Shown piece after piece: positions 13,870 through 17,905 of a DNA stretch of 17,905 nt. The notes below the pieces were generated by a model that worked only from the letters and a program-made list of their open reading frames with translations, did not search any database and was not told the DNA's origin. Made by a program: the position numbers and the translations under genes. Every line of letters starts with the position of its first letter. Positions within the stretch are counted from its first letter, which is position 1. Source of the DNA: Vulcanimicrobiia bacterium (GTDB taxonomy: Bacteria; Eremiobacterota; Eremiobacteria; Baltobacterales; Baltobacteraceae). The stretch covers positions 1 through 17,905 of the forward strand of contig JAMXLG010000347.1 in the NCBI GenBank assembly GCA_024281135.1, in the 5' to 3' direction.

Positions 13870-14562
13870 TTAGCCGAGGGCGTTGCTGAGATCCTTGGCT
13901 GATTTCTTGAGGTGCGAGCGCACCAAACGCCGCGTTTCGCCGGCGTCACCTTCGGCGATCGCATCGCAAAGCGCCGCGTGCATGCGGTCGCCCTCGTTGC
14001 GAATATACTCGACGGTCGTTGCTGATTGCAGACGCGGACGAACGCCCTGTACGAATGACTCGTAGACCTCGAAAAGTGCCTGGTTTTTCGCCGCCCTTGC
14101 AACAGTAAGGTGGAAATCGAAATCTGCATTCGCGTAGGCAGCAACATCGCCCGCGCGAATTGCAGCGTCGCGCGCTTTGAGAGACTTGCGCATTGCTGCG
14201 ATGTCCCTCGCATCGCGGCGCTGCGCGGCGAGCACCGATAGCGCGGATTCGAGCATCAAGCGCGCTTCGTAGATGTCGCTCAATTCGGCACGGCTAAGCC
14301 GTTCTTCCAGCGATTCGTTCATCGTTCGAGCCGCAACGTAGGTGCCGTCACCGTGGCGTACGTCGATGAGGCCTCTGCTGGATAAAACCCGCATCGCTTC
14401 GCGGACCGTGGAGCGGCCGACGCCGAAGAGTTCGCTGAGTTCGGATTCGTTCGGCAGCCGGTCGCCGACGCGATAGGTGCCGGCGGCTATCAACTCGCGC
14501 ACTTGAAGGGCGACTTGATCGGCAAGACGACTTCGTCGCGCGGGTCGGGCCTGCATCGTCAT
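13870..14562 (-). CDS. GntR-family transcriptional regulator, FadR (FCD) subfamily
   Basis: A 230-residue regulator. The N-terminal winged helix (about 10-78) reads LADQVALQVRELIAAGTYRVGDRLPNESELSELFGVGRSTVREAMRVLSSRGLI and ends in the wing HGDGTYV. The C-terminal all-helical FCD domain (about 95-225) carries the usual metal-binding set: Asp147 and His151 in NADFDFHLTVA, His195 in GDRMHAAL and His217 in VRSHLKKS. FCD regulators typically respond to a small carboxylate such as lactate, gluconate or an amino acid. The frame is open upstream, but ATG 14562 (or 14556) starts right before the domain. It diverges from the exported hydrolase gene across 105 bp, so that gene is a likely target. Its stop lies close to the phosphoesterase stop (tail to tail). 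Confidence 0.93.
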   Translation of the reverse strand: MTMQARPARRSRLADQVALQVRELIAAGTYRVGDRLPNESELSELFGVGRSTVREAMRVLSSRGLIDVRHGDGTYVAARTMNESLEERLSRAELSDIYEARLMLESALSVLAAQRRDARDIAAMRKSLKARDAAIRAGDVAAYANADFDFHLTVARAAKNQALFEVYESFVQGVRPRLQSATTVEYIRNEGDRMHAALCDAIAEGDAGETRRLVRSHLKKSAKDLSNALG

Positions 14563-14667
14563 TGCTGTTCTTCGTTCCGCGACCGACCGCCTAGCGCTTT
14601 TGCGCAATCAGGATAGCGCCAAATTCCGCAGGTCCGGTACGATATCTCCAGTTGAGAGGTGACGTCC

Positions 14668-15828
14668 ATGATGACTCCTTTGCGGATCCTTATTGCACTT
14701 GCGTGTGCCAGCTTCGCACTGTCCGCGCCTGCGTCAAGCACCGCGGCGACCAACGTTTCGCTTCAAGCGCAAGTCACGCAAATTCTGCAAACGTATGTTA
14801 AGGAGCGTGGCGCTGCCGAGCACATCGATGCGGCATCCGTCAGCATCACCAACATCGGTGGCGATGCGCCTATGGTGGCCGCGGTCGGTTCGAAACCGTC
14901 GACGCTATTTCAGATCGGCAGCAACACGAAGGCCTTTACCGCGGTACTCGCGCTTCAACTGCAGGCTGCCGGCAAATTAGACCTCGACGCACCGATCGGG
15001 AACTATCTTCCGCAGTATCCGGCGTGGAAAAACGCGACGGTCCGGAAAATGCTCAACATGACGAGCGGGATTCCGACGTACGACAACGACCCGGCGTTCC
15101 AGCGTCAATACGCCGAAAATCCGTATAAAAACTATTCCGCAGCAGAACTCGTCGCCGCCGTCTACCCGAAGAACGGTCAGGCAAAGTTTTTGACGGGCTG
15201 GAATTACTCGAACACGGGCTACATCCTGACCCAGATGATCATCGAAAAAATAACGGGTCAGTCGTACGGTGACCTACTGCGCACCAGAATTTTTAAGCCG
15301 TATAACCTGACGAACATGTATTACGATCCCAACGTACTGCCGGCGATCCAGCAGGGACGTGTTTCCTCCGGATATTTCTTCAATGACGAGCCGGACAATA
15401 AGGGCTTGCAACTGCTCTTCAAGCGCGACGTTCGCAACTTCAGCCTTTCGTGGACGCAGGCGGCGGGCGGAATCGTCGCGACGCCTAGCGCGCTCGACCA
15501 ATGGGTTCAGGTCTTGTACGGCCCGAAGATACTGCCGAAGAAGCAGCACGACGAATTGATGTCGTGTGTGTCAATGACGACGGGGAAGCCGGTTACACAA
15601 GCATCTCAAAGCGAGCCGCGCACGTTCGGACTTGGTGTAGGGGAGATGTATAAACCTCCGCTCGGGCGCTTTATGTTCTACGAGGGAATGACGCTTGGAT
15701 ACCGCGTCGTGCATCTCTATGCACCGCAACGCAACCTCGTGCTCACCGTCGCATTGAACAGCCAGCCGAATCCGAACCAGGACCACGTCGGCGTGCTCAT
15801 CGACCGCATCGTGAAGGTGCTTCCGTAA
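14668..15828 (+). CDS. Exported serine hydrolase, class C beta-lactamase / PBP-like family
   Basis: A 386-residue protein with a signal peptide (ends SAPASSTAA, about residue 27). Catalytic motif 1 is SNTK (Ser85, Lys88) in FQIGSNTKAFTAVLALQL, and motif 2 is YSN (180-182) in WNYSNTGYIL. MLNMTSGIPTYDND is the usual LLxHTSG segment, with Asn-Met in place of the common His-Thr. The third motif, usually KTG or HxG, reads FYEGMTLGY, so the position is held by Tyr-Glu-Gly. Members hydrolyse esters, D-amino peptides or peptidoglycan stems more often than beta-lactams, so I do not call resistance. GAGAGG at 14654-14659 supports the ATG at 14668; a second ATG follows at once. A GntR/FadR regulator is divergent and may control it. 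Confidence 0.92.
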   Translation: MMTPLRILIALACASFALSAPASSTAATNVSLQAQVTQILQTYVKERGAAEHIDAASVSITNIGGDAPMVAAVGSKPSTLFQIGSNTKAFTAVLALQLQAAGKLDLDAPIGNYLPQYPAWKNATVRKMLNMTSGIPTYDNDPAFQRQYAENPYKNYSAAELVAAVYPKNGQAKFLTGWNYSNTGYILTQMIIEKITGQSYGDLLRTRIFKPYNLTNMYYDPNVLPAIQQGRVSSGYFFNDEPDNKGLQLLFKRDVRNFSLSWTQAAGGIVATPSALDQWVQVLYGPKILPKKQHDELMSCVSMTTGKPVTQASQSEPRTFGLGVGEMYKPPLGRFMFYEGMTLGYRVVHLYAPQRNLVLTVALNSQPNPNQDHVGVLIDRIVKVLP

Positions 15829-15831
15829 GCT

Positions 15832-16200
15832 TTAGCGTTGTCGACGGTTTGCGATCGAGAGAAACAGATGCTCGTCAGCTTCTAAGAGCAGCCGCTGAGC
15901 CAGAAGCTTATCGTAGCTCGGCATGTGTCCGTCTACGCGAACGCAGAACAGTTCTGGGCCGCTGCGAATATTGAACGTACCGTACGGCTTTATCGTATAT
16001 CTTCGGCCGCTCGAGGCCACCACGTCGAAACGTCGCCTGAACGTCCAGCTTCGGCGCTGAGCAGCATCGAGTTTCGAGAAGAACAGTCGCCTCGCGCGTT
16101 CCTTCGCTTCAGCCGGAAGGCCGAAATCCTCGCCGGAAATGACGACGAAGAGCAGCGCCGCGAAGATCGACACGATACAGAGCGCTAGCGCTAGCGTCAC
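15832..16200 (-). CDS. Small membrane-anchored protein of unknown function
   Basis: A 122-residue protein from a GTG at 16200. Residues 1-22 form one hydrophobic helix (TLALALCIVSIFAALLFVVI), most likely an uncleaved anchor. The soluble part is basic (EAKERARRLFFSKLDAAQRRSWTFRRRFDVVASSGRRYTI) and then strand-rich (YGTFNIRSGPELFCVRVDGHMPSYDKLLAQRLLLEADEHLFLSIANRR). I do not recognise a family. The start lies six bases after the stop of the 78-residue gene, so both form an operon, and no other gene fits the strand here. Its stop is 3 bp from the end of the converging hydrolase gene. Confidence that it is real comes from spacing and composition. Confidence 0.7.
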   Translation of the reverse strand: MTLALALCIVSIFAALLFVVISGEDFGLPAEAKERARRLFFSKLDAAQRRSWTFRRRFDVVASSGRRYTIKPYGTFNIRSGPELFCVRVDGHMPSYDKLLAQRLLLEADEHLFLSIANRRQR

Positions 16201-16206
16201 GGACGT

Positions 16207-16443
16207 TCAGCCGCCGGCAAAACGCGGCGAGACGATGATTTCTTTAGCGTTCGGATCGAATGTCTCGATAACTTTTCCGGGTTGCGTCGACACGTCGAAG
16301 GCGACGAAGCCTCGCTGCATCAAGTCCACGAAACGCGCCTCGACGTCGCGCACTTCCGTCTTTTTTTCCGGATCGAACTCCAGGTGCGTGTCACCGTGCT
16401 GGTCGAGAATGCGCAAAATGTGGGTCTGTCCGCTATTGTTCAT
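16207..16443 (-). CDS. Small soluble protein of unknown function, first gene of a two-gene operon
   Basis: A 78-residue acidic protein: a start with QTHILRILDQHGDTHLEFDP, then KKTEVRDVEARFVDLMQRGFVAFDV, and an end with KVIETFDPNAKEIIVSPRFAGG. No signal peptide or membrane segment is present. It looks like a single alpha/beta domain, with a helix around EARFVDLMQRG and a closing strand. I cannot name a family. GAGGGA stands nine bases before the ATG at 16443, a good start signal. It is followed by the membrane-anchored protein gene after six bases, so the two products may act together. Confidence 0.75.
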   Translation of the reverse strand: MNNSGQTHILRILDQHGDTHLEFDPEKKTEVRDVEARFVDLMQRGFVAFDVSTQPGKVIETFDPNAKEIIVSPRFAGG

Positions 16444-16550
16444 GAGCCGTCCCTCGGCGAAGATCGTTGTAAACGCGTTGTACCCCTCCCGTAGCGGGTC
16501 AAAGCAGTGCTGAAGATACCGCCGTTGCGAATCGCAAAGTAGGAAAGCTC

Positions 16551-16580
16551 TTGACCGTGATACGTCGGGACACCGTTATG
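16551..16580 (+). promoter_or_regulatory. Possible promoter for tRNA-Val
   Basis: TTGACC (16551-16556), 18 bases, then GTTATG (16575-16580). This would start a transcript about 76 bases before the tRNA. The -10 box is weak. In the rest of the 219-base gap 16444-16662 I see only a 13-base palindrome, TTGCGA-A-TCGCAA at 16525-16537. Confidence 0.3.
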
Positions 16581-16662
16581 TTTTGTTATCAGCGCAACCG
16601 TGCGTTTTGGAGGCGAAGTGCGCCGCCACGGACAAGCTAGCGGAGCCGCTCCGGGATCGTGC

Positions 16663-16735
16663 GGGCGATTAGCTCAGCTGGGAGAGCGCCTCCCTTACAA
16701 GGAGGATGTCGGCGGTTCGAGCCCGTCATCGCCCA
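16663..16735 (+). tRNA. tRNA-Val (anticodon TAC)
   Basis: A full cloverleaf of 73 bases. The acceptor stem is GGGCGAT (16663-16669) with ATCGCCC (16728-16734). The D arm is GCTC...GAGC. The anticodon stem is CCTCC/GGAGG with loop CTTACAA, giving anticodon TAC at 16696-16698, which reads valine GUA codons. The T arm is GGCGG-TTCGAGC-CCGTC with one G-T pair. The discriminator is A16735. CCA is not encoded, as the next bases are TTTTG. An inverted repeat begins within its last two bases. Confidence 0.97.
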
Positions 16736-16843
16736 TTTTGCCCCGAGCTGCGGTCTGTGGACTTCGTTGACTGCATACTTCGTGGACCATAGTCCACTTC
16801 GTACGCAGTCGCCTCGCCACAGGCCGCAGCTCGGGGCAAAATG
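16734..16843. repeat. Long inverted repeat starting at the tRNA-Val 3' end
   Basis: Arms 16734-16760 and 16817-16843 match at 26 of 27 positions (CATTTTGCCCCGAGCTGCGG and its complement); the one difference is a T-G pair on the plus-strand transcript. Inside, GACTGC (16769-16774) pairs with GCAGTC (16805-16810) and GTGGAC (16782-16787) pairs with GTCCAC (16792-16797) around the loop CATA, with near-symmetric internal loops (TTC against TTC). The left arm begins with the last two tRNA bases. It could terminate or protect the tRNA transcript, or be an element inserted at the tRNA end. Confidence 0.88.
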
Positions 16844-16872
16844 ATTTTGGGGGCGAGCGGGCCTCGAGGTGG

Positions 16873-17649
16873 ATGATGGATGTTGCGAATTTGTCGGTGG
16901 AGCGGGTCGGGTCGAACGCGATTGTTACGATGCGGCGGACGGAGCGGCGGAATGCGTTGTCGTTGCAGATGATGCGGGAGCTGGATGGGGCGCTTGCGGA
17001 GTTGGATCGTGATCAGGATGTGCGCGTCGTCGTTATTGCGGGTGAGGGGGCGGCGTTTTCGGCGGGGCATGATTTGCGAGAGTTGCGTGAGCGTAGCCGC
17101 GATGAGTATGTCGAGATCTTTGATGCGTGCGTGCAATTGATGGAACGCGTGCAATCGATTAGGCAGCCGGTGATTGCGGAAGTGAATACCGTTGCCACGG
17201 CGGCCGGATGCCAGCTTGTCGCAACATGCGATCTTGCGGTAGCGTCGACGACCGCTCGCTTTGCGACGCCCGGCGTGCGGATTGGGCTCTTTTGCAGCAC
17301 GCCGATGGTTGCGATCTCACGTTCGATTGGGCAGAAGCGGGCAATGGAAATGCTTCTCACCGGTAACATGGTCGACGCGCAAACCGCCTTCGATTGGGGG
17401 CTTGTCAATCGGGTCGTAGAGCCGGAAAAGCTGCGCGAAACCACGCTTGGCCTCGCCGACAAAATCGCTGAAGCCAGCGGCGAAATCGTTGCAATCGGGA
17501 AAACGGCTTTCTATCGACAGATCGATCTCGATCAACAGGCCGCGTACGCGTATACGAAGGATGTCATGGTCCAAAATGCCCAACTGCGAAACGCTCAGGA
17601 AGGCATCGAGGCATTCATCGAAAAGCGCGCGCCTATCTGGCTTGCTTAA
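16873..17649 (+). CDS. Enoyl-CoA hydratase/isomerase family protein, ECHDC3-like, without the catalytic glutamates
   Basis: A 258-residue crotonase-fold protein. FSAGHDLREL (62-71) and the NTVATAAGCQLVATCDLAVAS stretch (105-125) form the CoA-binding and oxyanion-hole regions. In true enoyl-CoA hydratases two glutamates activate water (Glu144 and Glu164 in rat). Here the positions read Gln114 (AAGCQL) and Gly134 (FATPGVRIG). The tract ARFATPGVRIGLFCSTPMVA closely resembles the ECHDC3 group, whose reaction is not established. Hydratase activity is therefore unlikely. ATG occurs at 16873 and 16876; GAGG at 16866-16869 fits the second better. The first 250 bases are strongly G-rich on the coding strand, unlike the rest of the gene. 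Confidence 0.92.
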   Translation: MMDVANLSVERVGSNAIVTMRRTERRNALSLQMMRELDGALAELDRDQDVRVVVIAGEGAAFSAGHDLRELRERSRDEYVEIFDACVQLMERVQSIRQPVIAEVNTVATAAGCQLVATCDLAVASTTARFATPGVRIGLFCSTPMVAISRSIGQKRAMEMLLTGNMVDAQTAFDWGLVNRVVEPEKLRETTLGLADKIAEASGEIVAIGKTAFYRQIDLDQQAAYAYTKDVMVQNAQLRNAQEGIEAFIEKRAPIWLA

Positions 17650-17792
17650 GGGGCGTGTAAAATATCCGCTTGCCTGCTGTCGTGGAAGGTCGCGGTCTGT
17701 TAGGCTAGAACCATCGAGTTTACACCGCCGCAGGCTTAGAACGTGGGCGCTTTGCTGCGGACGGTTAACATCATAGACGTCGCCCACACCCG

Positions 17793-17812
17793 GTATGCGG
17801 GAAACCGCATAC
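17793..17812. repeat. 8 bp hairpin with GAAA loop
   Basis: GTATGCGG (17793-17800) and CCGCATAC (17805-17812) enclose GAAA, a very stable GNRA tetraloop in RNA. It stands seven bases before the terminator stem. Upstream, GTGGGCG (17742-17748) could pair with CGCCCAC (17781-17787). The stretch 17650-17741 shows no gene or clear signal. Confidence 0.7.
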
Positions 17813-17819
17813 GCGACGG

Positions 17820-17853
17820 CATACAGGCTCGCTACGCGAGCCTGTATGTTTTT
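17820..17853 (+). terminator. Strong Rho-independent terminator
   Basis: CATACAGGCTCGC (17820-17832), loop TAC, GCGAGCCTGTATG (17836-17848), then TTTTT. A perfect 13 bp stem followed by a T-run is a textbook terminator for plus-strand transcription, here about 170 bases after the ECHDC3-like gene. After it, 17854-17905 shows no readable gene. Confidence 0.85.
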
Positions 17854-17905
17854 CTGGAGTGTACTTGATCCGTCTTGATAGCCGGACGCGCTATGCTGCG
17901 TTCAT

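Noticed and set aside
16182..16197. CGCTAGCGCTAGCG repeat as an operator
   Set aside because: It falls in the first codons of the membrane-anchored protein (Leu-Ala-Leu-Ala) and is probably a codon-level repeat.
16735..16849. ATTTTG at both ends of the tRNA-linked repeat as a target-site duplication
   Set aside because: The left copy is part of the arm itself and not outside it, so it is not a proper duplication; I mention it only as a weak hint.

Overview
The window is a stretch of chromosome from a moderately GC-rich bacterium. Most genes are closely packed, several overlap by ATGA or GTGA, and Shine-Dalgarno sites of the GGAGG type precede some of them. Several products carry ordinary Sec signal peptides. 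The tRNA gene has no encoded CCA. I cannot assign a phylum from sequence alone. The mix (UdgX, three-gene nitrile hydratase, YncE-phosphoesterase fusion, FMN hydroxy-acid dehydrogenase) fits a soil or environmental lineage, possibly an uncultured phylum such as Eremiobacterota, but that is a guess.

Region 1 (1-1964, minus strand): a SRPBCC/AHSA1 gene cut by the left edge, its ArsR-type repressor partner with a clear promoter and palindromic operator, and an FMN-dependent L-lactate dehydrogenase-like enzyme. Region 2 (2019-3150, plus): a three-gene nitrile hydratase / thiocyanate hydrolase-type operon in which the usual beta subunit is split in two, followed by the cobalt-type alpha subunit with the CTLCSC metal site. 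Region 3 (3145-4968, minus): an ABC-F translation-factor ATPase. Region 4 (5010-9203, plus): UdgX, a secreted DUF4097-like protein, two small exported proteins, Sua5-type threonylcarbamoyl-AMP synthase and an EamA transporter. Region 5 (9288-10643, plus): an exported S41 (CtpA-type) protease.

Region 6 (10644-11123) has no gene. It holds two large, nearly perfect inverted repeats of 179 bp each, both folding as a long outer stem that encloses two hairpins, with a smaller hairpin between them. Related hairpin tips (TTCACAnGATGTGAA type) occur in both. A third long inverted repeat starts at the 3' end of the tRNA-Val gene (16734-16843). These stem-loop elements are the least explained part of the window and the best candidates for something undescribed.

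Region 7 (11124-15828): an RsbW-like anti-sigma kinase diverges from a YncE-like beta-propeller/phosphoesterase fusion, and a GntR/FadR regulator diverges from an exported serine beta-lactamase-family hydrolase. Region 8 (15832-17905): a two-gene operon of unknown small proteins (minus), tRNA-Val(TAC), the tRNA-linked inverted repeat, an ECHDC3-like enoyl-CoA hydratase homologue lacking both catalytic glutamates, and a strong terminator.
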